DNA from: Thermotogae bacterium
GTDB lineage: Bacteria; Thermotogota; Thermotogae; Petrotogales; Kosmotogaceae
NCBI GenBank assembly: GCA_003643975.1
Contig: QNAR01000047.1
Coordinates: forward strand, 1-9,186
Length of the DNA: 9,186 bases
Reading direction: 5' to 3'
Shown here in pieces: positions 1 to 7,000 of the stretch (its first letter is position 1; the number at the start of each line of letters is the position of its first letter). The position numbers and the translations under genes are program-made. The notes under the pieces were generated by a model. That model was not told the DNA's origin. It worked only from the letters and a program-made list of their open reading frames with translations, and made no database searches.

Positions 1-47
1 ATCATGACTCCAAATGATAGGCAAGGTGGTTTCGAAAGCCCTTAAAT

Positions 48-74
48 AAAAACGGGAGCTTCCGCTCCCGTTTT
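48..74 (-). terminator. Intrinsic terminator of the sugar operon, overlapping the GH66 stop codon
   Basis: An 11-bp perfect stem pairs 49-59 with 64-74 around a 4-base loop (60-63). The core is seven pairs, CGGGAGC with GCTCCCG. On the minus strand the 3' arm runs into a T-rich tail (five T, then ATTT), the classic intrinsic terminator form. The stop codon of the GH66 gene (73-75) lies in the base of the stem, so translation ends at the hairpin edge. On the plus strand the arm also ends in TTTT, so the element could work in both directions. The 47 bases beyond it hold no gene I can support. Confidence 0.88.
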
Positions 75-1710
75 ATGTTGCTGGAATAACCAAAATTGCT
101 GACCAGTATTTCAGGTGAAGGAGGGGTAGCTTTATTTTATCGCCAATTATTTCTCCTTTTATTTCCTGCGGCGCGATATAACCATCGGGTGATATGAAGT
201 AAAAATGTGAGTTTTCAGGGATAAGGCTTTTTGGAAGGTTTATAGTCAGGTTAGAATATTCTGCAGGTGCTCGTTGTTTGTGCCTCCATAATGAACTTCT
301 TGCATTCATCAAATTTACAAAGTTAATCATCAAACCTTGTTCTGAATTTTTAACAGTAACCCAAATCTTTCCTTTTTTTGGGCTGGTTGAATAGCTTTCT
401 TCAAAATGCACATCAGATAATTCGTCAAATGTGCCGTTCAAGAAATCCTCATATCTAACTTGAAAATCGTAATAAGCCTTTAGGGCATCAAGAACTTTCA
501 TATCTATGACATCTGCGCCCGGAAAATAAGGGCCGGAAAGTATGCGCATGATTTCTCCAATTTCAAGCCTTCTGCCTCCACTTATGGCAATGACTGAATC
601 GGCTAAAAATATGCTGTGTTTCTTTATACCTTCAAGATAAGCCGCCAGAATTACAGGCTTGCCACCACTTCTTTCTTTAGCATCCGTTATCATCTTGTAG
701 AGGTCTTCATATGTATTACAGCTTTCCCATGGCTCGATATAAACTGCATCAGCTTCTGCTTTGTCTTGAATTTTATTCGGCCAGTTGTTCACATAATTGA
801 AAATGACAGGTCTGTTTGTTTCTTCTTTTAGCAAGTTTATGAATTCCAAAAATCCTTGAGATGTTCTATATGGAATGTATTTCCCATCTTTTAATATATA
901 GGAAGTGAGGTCTTTTGGATATCCATATTGGTCAAGATGTATCCCATCAAATCCGAATTCAATGGTCTTTTTACACTCGCCTATGAGAAATCTCGTCCAG
1001 CTTGAATCTTCCAACGTATTTGTTATCAATATCTTTTTGTAAAAATCTACGGGAGTCCAGCTGCCACCATCTTTTTTATAAAGAAGCCATTCCGGGTGTT
1101 GCTTTCCGAGTTCACTGTTACATGCATAAAGTGCAACGTAAGCCATAGAGGCGATATTCCGTTTGTGACCTTCCTTTATTAAATCCTTTAGTGTAGTGTT
1201 GGATATTTTTCTTACCCTTTGCCAGGCATCTTTGTATTCATCGCCTTCATCATACACGAGTTTCCCATAATCATACATCCAATCGTAGTACTGAAGACCG
1301 TTTATGTGGAATTGCACAAGATAATTCATCGTTTTCTCAATATCATAACGCTCAGGAAAGAAATCAGTAAGGAATCCATATCTTGGCGAATCTGTCCAAT
1401 TGTTCAACACCGAAAATCCTCTGCTGATGCTTTCATCGGCTAATCTTATATCTATTCCATATCCTCCAGTCTCCTGGGGTACATCTAATTTTATTGTTCC
1501 AGTAGTACTCCCGCTCTTGCAAAGGATTGGCGTTACTCCACGAGAAATTTTGAGTTCATATTCAACGGGGTTATCAAGTCCTTCGATAAACAATATCATT
1601 TTGCTTCCAGGGGCGTAAAAGGCTTTATCAAAATTCAACTTCACAATAGCACCTCCAAAGCAAGAGAGTAAAATAACAACTAATAGAAAGCAAACTCGTT
1701 CTTTCTTCAT
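73..1710 (-). CDS. GH66 dextranase-type glycoside hydrolase, exported
   Basis: This 545-residue protein is predicted to cut alpha-1,6-glucan (dextran) at internal bonds outside the cytoplasm. Family GH66 also includes cycloisomaltooligosaccharide glucanotransferases (CITases). Residues 1-25 form a Sec signal with a KKER n-region and a Leu/Val-rich core; Cys17 in LLSC could be a lipobox, giving a lipoprotein. Residues about 20-108 look like the N-terminal beta domain (DKAFYAPGSK), about 110-430 like the catalytic barrel, and the rest like the C-terminal beta domain. Family landmarks are RYGFLTDF (110), NGLQYYDWMY (137), GFDGIHLDQYG with likely nucleophile Asp260, YIEPWE with likely acid/base Glu326, and ISGGRRLEIGE (376). 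The 66-residue spacing of the two acids suits GH66. I see no room for the CBM35 insertion of CITases, which favours a dextranase. The start at 1710 is chosen over an upstream in-frame ATG because GGAGGG (1717-1722) sits 6 bases before it, it begins the signal peptide, and its ATGA overlaps the upstream stop. Cyclising activity cannot be excluded. Confidence 0.86.
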   Translation of the reverse strand: MKKERVCFLLVVILLSCFGGAIVKLNFDKAFYAPGSKMILFIEGLDNPVEYELKISRGVTPILCKSGSTTGTIKLDVPQETGGYGIDIRLADESISRGFSVLNNWTDSPRYGFLTDFFPERYDIEKTMNYLVQFHINGLQYYDWMYDYGKLVYDEGDEYKDAWQRVRKISNTTLKDLIKEGHKRNIASMAYVALYACNSELGKQHPEWLLYKKDGGSWTPVDFYKKILITNTLEDSSWTRFLIGECKKTIEFGFDGIHLDQYGYPKDLTSYILKDGKYIPYRTSQGFLEFINLLKEETNRPVIFNYVNNWPNKIQDKAEADAVYIEPWESCNTYEDLYKMITDAKERSGGKPVILAAYLEGIKKHSIFLADSVIAISGGRRLEIGEIMRILSGPYFPGADVIDMKVLDALKAYYDFQVRYEDFLNGTFDELSDVHFEESYSTSPKKGKIWVTVKNSEQGLMINFVNLMNARSSLWRHKQRAPAEYSNLTINLPKSLIPENSHFYFISPDGYIAPQEIKGEIIGDKIKLPLLHLKYWSAILVIPAT

Positions 1711-2747
1711 ACTTTGCCCTCCAGATCGAGCAGCAATTCCAGATAGTTGGCATGAGACCACAACAGAGGTCTGGCTATCTCTCCCCAGAGCTCAACCCAT
1801 TCAGGATATTTCGCGCTATCTATCAGGTATTCAGGTACCTGCTCCGGGAGCCCTTTGTCATTGAAATGGCTTTCTATCCATTTTTTTATTATTTTTGCTT
1901 TTTCAAGCTCCCCACTTCTAACATAATACTGAGCAAGAGTTGCTGAAAGCAAAATCCAGCTTCCTCCACCAAAATAGGTATCTGTGGAGTAACGTTTAAC
2001 TCCACCGTTTACATACAGTCTATTTTCAATTGACTTCACAGTGTTAACCATCACCGGGTTATCGATGGGAAAGAGTTCAAAGGGAACTGCCCCCCAGATA
2101 AGGCTTGCATCGACATCACTGCTTAGAGTTGATTTCTTCAGCCTATTACATTCCATGAGTTCTTTTTCAATAAAACTCATAATTTCTATCCACCCGGTTT
2201 CTCTGTGAAGAATCTTCTCTGCCGCTCGTAGCCCAGCAGCTATTGAAAAGAGCGTAGAAGTATGAATCCCTCCAGGATTTTCTTCCCAGACATCGTAGCA
2301 GGGGATTCTCCAAACCTTTATCAAGTATTTTGAGAGCAGTTCAATGAGTCCTCTGTTTTCATCTATTAAATCTTGTGGAGCATATTTCTCAACAGCCCAA
2401 AGAAAGGTTCCATAACCATCGCTTTGCCCATTTGGCCAGTCATCTGATGTTAGAGTCCCATCAAGGTTATACCGTGTTGGAAGCAGGTCATTGTGGGTTA
2501 TAAAGTCATTCGAGGTAGCGAGGAGCTTTTCAATTCTTGGTTTTTGACCCGCAATTATCTGGAATCCCCATCTGAAAAACTTTTCAGCTGATTCCATATT
2601 CCCTGCTCTGGCCATTGCAGCTGCTATAAACGAGCCGTCTCGAAACCAGCAATATCCGTATTGGGAAAAATTTGGTGACGCAATATATGCGCCTTGTGGA
2701 GATTGATTGGTGTGTATTATTTGAATGGAATACTCTGAGAAATCCAT
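1707..2747 (-). CDS. GH15 family glucoamylase/glucodextranase-type enzyme, cytoplasmic
   Basis: This 346-residue protein has no signal peptide and should act inside the cell, releasing glucose from the non-reducing ends of imported oligosaccharides by an inverting mechanism. GH15 landmarks are visible in order: YGYCWFRDGSF (30-40), whose Arg36-Asp37 match the substrate-binding Arg-Asp of fungal glucoamylase; NGQSDGYGTFLWA (106-118); YDVWEENPGG with likely general acid Glu155; a GGSWILLSAT helix (261-270); and KGLPEQVPEY with likely general base Glu302. It is shorter than most bacterial GH15 proteins, which carry an extra N-terminal beta domain, so it appears to be the bare (alpha/alpha)6 barrel. 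Next to GH66, isomalto-oligosaccharides are the likely substrate, but maltose-type substrates are possible. The start codon shares one base with the permease stop (TAATG); AAGGGGG at 2760-2766 is 12 bases away, further than usual, so coupled reinitiation is likely. Its stop overlaps the GH66 start as ATGA. Confidence 0.85.
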   Translation of the reverse strand: MDFSEYSIQIIHTNQSPQGAYIASPNFSQYGYCWFRDGSFIAAAMARAGNMESAEKFFRWGFQIIAGQKPRIEKLLATSNDFITHNDLLPTRYNLDGTLTSDDWPNGQSDGYGTFLWAVEKYAPQDLIDENRGLIELLSKYLIKVWRIPCYDVWEENPGGIHTSTLFSIAAGLRAAEKILHRETGWIEIMSFIEKELMECNRLKKSTLSSDVDASLIWGAVPFELFPIDNPVMVNTVKSIENRLYVNGGVKRYSTDTYFGGGSWILLSATLAQYYVRSGELEKAKIIKKWIESHFNDKGLPEQVPEYLIDSAKYPEWVELWGEIARPLLWSHANYLELLLDLEGKV

Positions 2748-3577
2748 TATATTTTCAAACCCCCTTCAGCGACAGCTTTTACAAAATATTTTTGGAACAT
2801 AAAATAGATGATAAGCACCGGCAAAATGGCGATAATTGTGCCTGCAAAGAGCAAATGCCATTGTACTCCGTGTTGGGCTCTGAAACCCAGTATCCCAATT
2901 GGAAGGGTCCAATCACGTTTATCTCTTAAAATGAGAGATGGCCAGAAATAATCATCCCAAACCCCCAAGAATGACATAATAACCAACGTTGCCAAAGCCG
3001 GCCTGGCAAGCGGCATGGCTATATGCCAGTACGTCTTGAATATGCCACAACCATCCAGTTCTGCCGCTTCTTCAAGCTCTCTGGGTATGCTTTCAAAAAA
3101 ACCTCTCAAAAAGAACGCGTTGAAGGCTATCCCTCCAATCCCACTTGTTAGGACAATTGTAAGGGGATTGTCCATGAAAAAGGGGACTTTCCTTATCATG
3201 TCGAATTGAGGAATTATCAGCAATAAGCCCGGAACAGCCAGAGTTGCAATGAGCACAGAAAACCAGAGCTCTTTTCCGGGAAATTTAAACCGCGCAAAAC
3301 CATAGGCGGTTAACGAAGAGAGAAAAACGTTCAATAGAACTGCAGGTAACGTGATTTTCAAAGAGTTCAAAAAGTAGAGTTTGAAATCGGCTTCTACCCA
3401 AACTGTCTTGTAATTCTCAAAAGTTGCGGGTTTTGGTATCATCTGTGGTGGTACTGTGAAGATGTAGGCGGATTCTTTTAGTGAAGTCACCACCATATAA
3501 TAAAAGGGAAAACACATGATAATTGCACCAATAAAGAGAAGCGTATAGATAATCAGATCCATTATTTTCTTTTTCAT
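2747..3577 (-). CDS. Sugar ABC transporter permease, MalG type
   Basis: This 276-residue integral membrane protein is the second permease of a carbohydrate uptake (CUT1-type) ABC importer and pairs with the MalF-type protein encoded just upstream. It has about six hydrophobic segments: roughly residues 8-30, 71-93, 105-125, 138-160, 193-212 and 240-263. The cytoplasmic EAA loop that docks the ATPase is clear: ELEEAAELDGCGIFKTYWHIAMP, with Glu170-Ala-Ala and Gly176. The length is typical of the family. I start at the ATG at 3577 and not at an in-frame start 18 codons upstream, because GAGGTG (3584-3589) lies 6 bases before it and the longer form would overlap the previous gene. The stop overlaps the GH15 start by one base. 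The substrate cannot be read from the permease itself; isomalto-oligosaccharide is inferred from the flanking hydrolases. Confidence 0.92.
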   Translation of the reverse strand: MKKKIMDLIIYTLLFIGAIIMCFPFYYMVVTSLKESAYIFTVPPQMIPKPATFENYKTVWVEADFKLYFLNSLKITLPAVLLNVFLSSLTAYGFARFKFPGKELWFSVLIATLAVPGLLLIIPQFDMIRKVPFFMDNPLTIVLTSGIGGIAFNAFFLRGFFESIPRELEEAAELDGCGIFKTYWHIAMPLARPALATLVIMSFLGVWDDYFWPSLILRDKRDWTLPIGILGFRAQHGVQWHLLFAGTIIAILPVLIIYFMFQKYFVKAVAEGGLKI

Positions 3578-3583
3578 GATCAA

Positions 3584-3589
3584 CACCTC
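3584..3589 (-). promoter_or_regulatory. Shine-Dalgarno for the MalG-type permease, overlapping the upstream stop
   Basis: GAGGTG on the minus strand lies 6 bases before the ATG at 3577. It shares bases with the TGA stop (3588-3590) of the MalF-type gene, so ribosomes finishing that gene stop on this site. It settles the start of the MalG-type permease. Confidence 0.8.
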
Positions 3590-4472
3590 AGTAAATCTCT
3601 CTCTTAAAGAGTTTTCGCTGAATTTGGGCAATAGTGAAAACTATCAAGAAAAATATCACAGCTATTGCTGCACCATACCCAAAATGGAAGTAATCAAAGG
3701 CTTCTTTAAACATATAACTACTCAAGACCTGTGTTGAATTCCGGGGGCCACCACCGGTTATCACGTAAACAGAGAGAAAAACGTTGAATCCTCCAATTGT
3801 CAGCATAACTGTTTGGAATGCTATTACCGGTCGTAACATTGGAATCGTAATCTTCCTGAGTAGCATCCAGCCATTAGCCCCATCAATTCTCGCCGCTTCA
3901 TATAATTGTTTGGGTATCCCTTGAAGCCCGGCAAGAAAGATGAGCATACTCCAACCTATGCCTTTCCAGATACCAAGCACGTAGATTGGTATCATTGCGG
4001 TATTTTCCTGCGCCAGCCATCTGATATCTCTGTTAATCAGGTGAAGCAAGTCTTTCAACAGATAATTCACTAGTCCACCACGTGTAGCAAAGAGATATTG
4101 AAAAAGCACCGAAACTACTACCCAGGAGGTTATAACTGGCAAATAGTAAAGTAGTCTAAAAAACGTTTGGCCTTTCAATCCTCTTGTAAGCAAAACCGCG
4201 ATAAGAAGGCCTATGATCATCTGGCCCGGCACAGTTACGATCACATATTTAAGCGTGTTAATCAAAGCAGTATAAAATTTGTCATCGTGAAAGAGCTTCA
4301 CGTAATTGGATAATCCAACGAACTCATTTGGAATTCTCGGATTGATATTCCATTTGTAGAGGCTCATCAGGAAACTCTTGATTATTGGATAAAGTGTCCA
4401 TATGAGATAGCTGAGAAGCCCGGGAAGTACAAAGAGAAATCCAGCCCATTTTCGTCTCACTTCACGTTTCAC
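3588..4472 (-). CDS. Sugar ABC transporter permease, MalF type
   Basis: This 294-residue integral membrane protein is the first permease of the importer. The N-terminus is basic (KREVRRKW) and leads into a first membrane segment, AGFLFVLPGLLSYLIW, as is usual for MalF/UgpA-type proteins without the large periplasmic insertion of E. coli MalF. Further segments lie at about 70-97, 107-129, 160-184, 215-240 and 265-287. The EAA loop is LYEAARIDGANGWMLLRKITIPML, with Glu192-Ala-Ala and Gly198; a GGP motif (240-242) precedes the last part, as in the family. I choose the GTG at 4472 over an in-frame GTG three codons upstream, because AAGGAG (4481-4486) is 8 bases before the former and overlaps the latter. 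The 60-base gap to the binding-protein gene contains a terminator-like hairpin; the gap to the MalG-type gene is 10 bases. Confidence 0.92.
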   Translation of the reverse strand: MKREVRRKWAGFLFVLPGLLSYLIWTLYPIIKSFLMSLYKWNINPRIPNEFVGLSNYVKLFHDDKFYTALINTLKYVIVTVPGQMIIGLLIAVLLTRGLKGQTFFRLLYYLPVITSWVVVSVLFQYLFATRGGLVNYLLKDLLHLINRDIRWLAQENTAMIPIYVLGIWKGIGWSMLIFLAGLQGIPKQLYEAARIDGANGWMLLRKITIPMLRPVIAFQTVMLTIGGFNVFLSVYVITGGGPRNSTQVLSSYMFKEAFDYFHFGYGAAIAVIFFLIVFTIAQIQRKLFKREIY

Positions 4473-4480
4473 TGAAGACA

Positions 4481-4486
4481 CTCCTT
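4481..4486 (-). promoter_or_regulatory. Shine-Dalgarno that decides the MalF-type GTG start
   Basis: AAGGAG on the minus strand starts directly after the T-run of the intergenic hairpin. It is 8 bases from the GTG at 4472 and has no usable distance to the in-frame GTG at 4481, which it touches. A hairpin or a terminating polymerase here would therefore also affect permease translation. Confidence 0.7.
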
Positions 4487-4514
4487 AAAAAGAGGGGAGG
4501 TGCTCTCCCCTCTT
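4487..4514 (-). terminator. Attenuator-like hairpin between binding protein and permease genes
   Basis: A perfect 10-bp stem pairs 4490-4499 with 4505-4514 around a 5-base loop. Eight of the pairs form GAGGGGAG with CTCCCCTC. On the minus strand it is followed by a run of five T (two of them in the stem), then the ribosome-binding site of the next gene. This looks like an intrinsic terminator placed inside the operon. The likely effect, known for many binding-protein operons, is partial termination plus protection of the upstream message, so that the binding protein is made in excess over the permeases. The structure is seen; the effect is inferred. Confidence 0.75.
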
Positions 4515-4532
4515 AAATTGTGAATAAACGAA

Positions 4533-5783
4533 TCATTCAAACTCTGATAAGACTTCTTCGATATCCATCGCTGCTTCCCAAAGAGCAAAATCGGGATTAT
4601 AATCTGCAACAATAGCATTTTGCCATGCGAGGTCCATTATATCGTTGATCTGATTCCATCCAGGATGTGGTGAACGAGCTACGGCTGTTTCGAGCTGTTT
4701 CATGAAAGTATGGAAGTATGGATGGTTTTGAATAATAGGGTCTTCAACAAGGTCTTTTCTTACAGGCATCTGGCTTACTTCAACAAAAGCCTTCTGAACT
4801 TCATAGGAAGTCATATATTTCGCAAATTCCCATGCGGCTTCTTTGTGCTCTGAGAAAGCAGAAATGACTATATCTTCTCCGCCTACTACCGATTTTGAAC
4901 CACCTTTGCCTGCCGGGAAAAGCGCGAAGTTAATTTCAGCATCAGGATACTGTCCCTTGATAATTGGCCAACTCCAGGGTCCAGCAATAATCATAGCATA
5001 AACATCTTCGGCATATCCTTCAAAAGTCCCTATTCCTCCACCACCGACAACAGTATCGGCGATGTATCCGTCATAATAAAGGTCTTTGAAGGTTTCTAAA
5101 GCCTTGATGCTTTCATCGGAATTAACATAGCCTTCAGCTTTGGAATTCGTTGGATCGAGGATATAACCGCCAAAGGAGTAAATCCATGGTATGGAGTTCC
5201 ATGGACCCAACCCGTAATCTGCATATCCCCATTGATCAGTCTGGCCATCACCGTCTTTGTCCTTCGTGAGGAGCTTAATGTCATTCACAAATTCTTCCAT
5301 CGTTTCAGGTGGACCATCTAAGCCAGCCTCTTCAAAGAGTTTTTTATTCCATAGGAGGACACGGGTATTTGTATCCAGAGGCAAGCCGTAGTAGTTGCCA
5401 TTCCAATAGCATGTGGAAAGAGGTCCAGGAAGGAATTGATCTTTCAGCTTGTTGAATTCGTTCGGGAAAGCCTTATTCAAAGGCAGCAAAACTTCAATGT
5501 CACCAAATTGTGGAACCCAAATGATATCCATTCTGATCACGTCGGCGAGTTCCCCGGTTGCCGTACTAACAATCAACCTTTGTCTCATGTCATCGTAGTT
5601 GACCTGTGTTTCGACGACCTTTATGTCTGGATGGAGCTTTTCAAATTCTGGGATGATTTTCTCGGTCAGGAGCTTATACTCCCCAGAATTGGTGCTATAC
5701 GTATGCCAGAACGTTATTTCTTCGACACCAAACACCGCAACAACAACTACCATAAGTGCCAGTACAAGAAATATCTTCTTCAT
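4533..5783 (-). CDS. Extracellular sugar-binding protein of a CUT1-type ABC importer
   Basis: This 416-residue protein captures sugar in the periplasm and delivers it to the two permeases. The signal peptide is MKKIFLVLALMVVVVAVFG, with cleavage likely near residue 19; there is no lipobox Cys, so it should be soluble. The mature start, EEITFWHTYS, is typical of family 1 solute-binding proteins. Other family signs are an EFEKLHPDIKV stretch (47-56), ADVIRMD (80-86), YYGLPLDTNTRVLLWNKKLFEEAGL (131-155) and AGPWSWPI (267-274). Many surface Trp and Tyr residues suit stacking on an oligosaccharide. Residues 175-183 (DKDGDGQTD) form a calcium-loop-like sequence. The start at 5783 is chosen because GGGAGG ends 5 bases before it and it begins the signal; an in-frame start 16 codons upstream lies in the ROK gene. 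Substrate is inferred as isomalto-oligosaccharides from the linked hydrolases. Confidence 0.92.
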   Translation of the reverse strand: MKKIFLVLALMVVVVAVFGVEEITFWHTYSTNSGEYKLLTEKIIPEFEKLHPDIKVVETQVNYDDMRQRLIVSTATGELADVIRMDIIWVPQFGDIEVLLPLNKAFPNEFNKLKDQFLPGPLSTCYWNGNYYGLPLDTNTRVLLWNKKLFEEAGLDGPPETMEEFVNDIKLLTKDKDGDGQTDQWGYADYGLGPWNSIPWIYSFGGYILDPTNSKAEGYVNSDESIKALETFKDLYYDGYIADTVVGGGGIGTFEGYAEDVYAMIIAGPWSWPIIKGQYPDAEINFALFPAGKGGSKSVVGGEDIVISAFSEHKEAAWEFAKYMTSYEVQKAFVEVSQMPVRKDLVEDPIIQNHPYFHTFMKQLETAVARSPHPGWNQINDIMDLAWQNAIVADYNPDFALWEAAMDIEEVLSEFE

Positions 5784-5799
5784 ACAAACCTCCCCTTTT

Positions 5800-6996
5800 C
5801 TATTTTTGAGAAACCCTGAAAAGTTTCTCATCCATTAGGTTATAAACCGAACCCAAAGCCCAGCTTTCTTCGCCAAGACCATCAACCTCAAAGACCACAT
5901 TATCGCCTAATCGCCCAAAGGCATTTTTTACAGCGAATTGTATGGATTCATTGAGAAAATGGTCTCTAAATTCGAGTGCTTCGCCACCAATAAGCAGATA
6001 ATCTGGAGCAAGCATATTGATAATGTTCTTCATAGCAATACCAACAAGCTGGGCATACTCACCAAAAACACGCATAAATGTTTTTTGGTCAAGGGCTTTA
6101 GCCTCGCGAAGGTATTCGATTTCTGAACTTTCTGACTGCTTCACGGATTTGTATAATTCTTTTAGATGCATGTTTTTAGTCGAAACAGCAACTTTTTTCA
6201 CAAGAGCACCGAAAGAGGCTTCCGCTTCAAGGCATCCTTTGCTTCCACAAGTACAGGTTGCTCCGTCTTTTACCACTGTCATATGCCCGATTTCACCTAC
6301 GCCACCTTTTGCTGTATGAATTTTTCCATCGATAATCAAAGCACCACCAATACCAACCCCGAGAGTTATCACAACAGCATTTGAATATTCTCCCGCTTTT
6401 CCAAGCCACAAATGGCTCATCGCAAAAGAATCAACGTCGTTCATCACAAGCACTTCGCATCCAAAAGCTTTTTTGAGCATTTCAGCGATATGCACATCAC
6501 GCCAGCCAAGCAAAAAGGAATCCCTTACTATACCCTCTTTTGAATCAACAACACCAGAAACAGCAACTCCAATACCAAGTAATTGTCCATTTCTCTTTGC
6601 GCTGCATTCACCCCAGCATCTTTTTATTACATCAATTATCGATATAGGGTCAGATACTTCTGTTTCACATCTTTGGTTCTCAAGCATCTTCCCCGTGAAA
6701 TCAGTGATCACAAGCTCAACATAACCGACGCCAATTTTCACTCCAAGAAACTGTCCATACTGTGGATTGAGTGAAAGCAATATGGGCTTTCGACCGCCTG
6801 AAGATTTGGCCGAGCCGGCTTCAAGCACCATTCCCTGAGAAATTAGCTCCGCCGTTATCTTTGTTACAGCGGCAGGGCTTAACCCTGTTTTTTTTGCTAT
6901 CGAAGCCCTATCGATTTTTCTGTTGTTATAAATAGTCCTCAATATGAGCTTTTCGTTTATCTCTTTGATTAAGTATTTTGAACCCCTTCTTTTCAT
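5800..6996 (-). CDS. ROK-family transcriptional repressor
   Basis: This 398-residue protein is a sugar-responsive DNA-binding regulator of the XylR/NagC type and probably controls the operon it leads. Residues about 12-75 form a winged helix-turn-helix (RASIAKKTGLSPAAVTKITAELI, then SSGGRKP in the wing). The ROK domain follows: LGVGIGGALIIDG (212-224), GEIGHMT (234-240) and the zinc cluster CTCGSKGC, giving likely ligands His238, Cys248, Cys250 and Cys255. Asn186-Asp187 and Glu235/His238 are the expected sugar contacts. The N-terminal DxGxT phosphate motif of ROK kinases reads KIGVG at 87-91, so it should not be an active kinase. Two in-frame ATG codons lie upstream (7035 and 7056), but the TATAAT at 7034-7039 overlaps or follows them, so they would not be in the transcript. 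The start at 6996 has only a weak Shine-Dalgarno (GTGAT), fitting modest repressor output. The stop is 16 bases from the binding-protein start. Confidence 0.9.
   Translation of the reverse strand: MKRRGSKYLIKEINEKLILRTIYNNRKIDRASIAKKTGLSPAAVTKITAELISQGMVLEAGSAKSSGGRKPILLSLNPQYGQFLGVKIGVGYVELVITDFTGKMLENQRCETEVSDPISIIDVIKRCWGECSAKRNGQLLGIGVAVSGVVDSKEGIVRDSFLLGWRDVHIAEMLKKAFGCEVLVMNDVDSFAMSHLWLGKAGEYSNAVVITLGVGIGGALIIDGKIHTAKGGVGEIGHMTVVKDGATCTCGSKGCLEAEASFGALVKKVAVSTKNMHLKELYKSVKQSESSEIEYLREAKALDQKTFMRVFGEYAQLVGIAMKNIINMLAPDYLLIGGEALEFRDHFLNESIQFAVKNAFGRLGDNVVFEVDGLGEESWALGSVYNLMDEKLFRVSQK
5807..5830 (-). repeat. Perfect 8-bp inverted repeat at the ROK 3' end, ahead of the binding protein
   Basis: TGAGAAAC (5807-5814) is repeated inverted as GTTTCTCA (5823-5830) with 8 bases between. 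It covers the last codons of the repressor and ends 23 bases before the binding-protein ATG, just upstream of that gene's ribosome-binding site. In mRNA it would be a hairpin; as DNA it could be a protein-binding site. With the 4490-4514 hairpin it brackets the binding-protein message. The repeat is plain to see; its role is inferred. Confidence 0.55.
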
Positions 6997-7000
6997 CTTA

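Noticed and set aside
1..45. Open plus-strand frame ending in TAA at 43-45, possibly the tail of a convergent gene
   Set aside because: Only 14 codons with no recognisable sequence; the bidirectional look of the terminator is the sole support.
20..45. GGTTTCGAAAGCC resembles a tRNA T-arm
   Set aside because: Only three stem pairs form and there is no matching acceptor stem or anticodon arm.
5436..5838. Two long plus-strand open frames opposite the binding-protein gene
   Set aside because: They lie antisense to a confident signal-bearing gene, have no recognisable domain, and have no Shine-Dalgarno that stands out.
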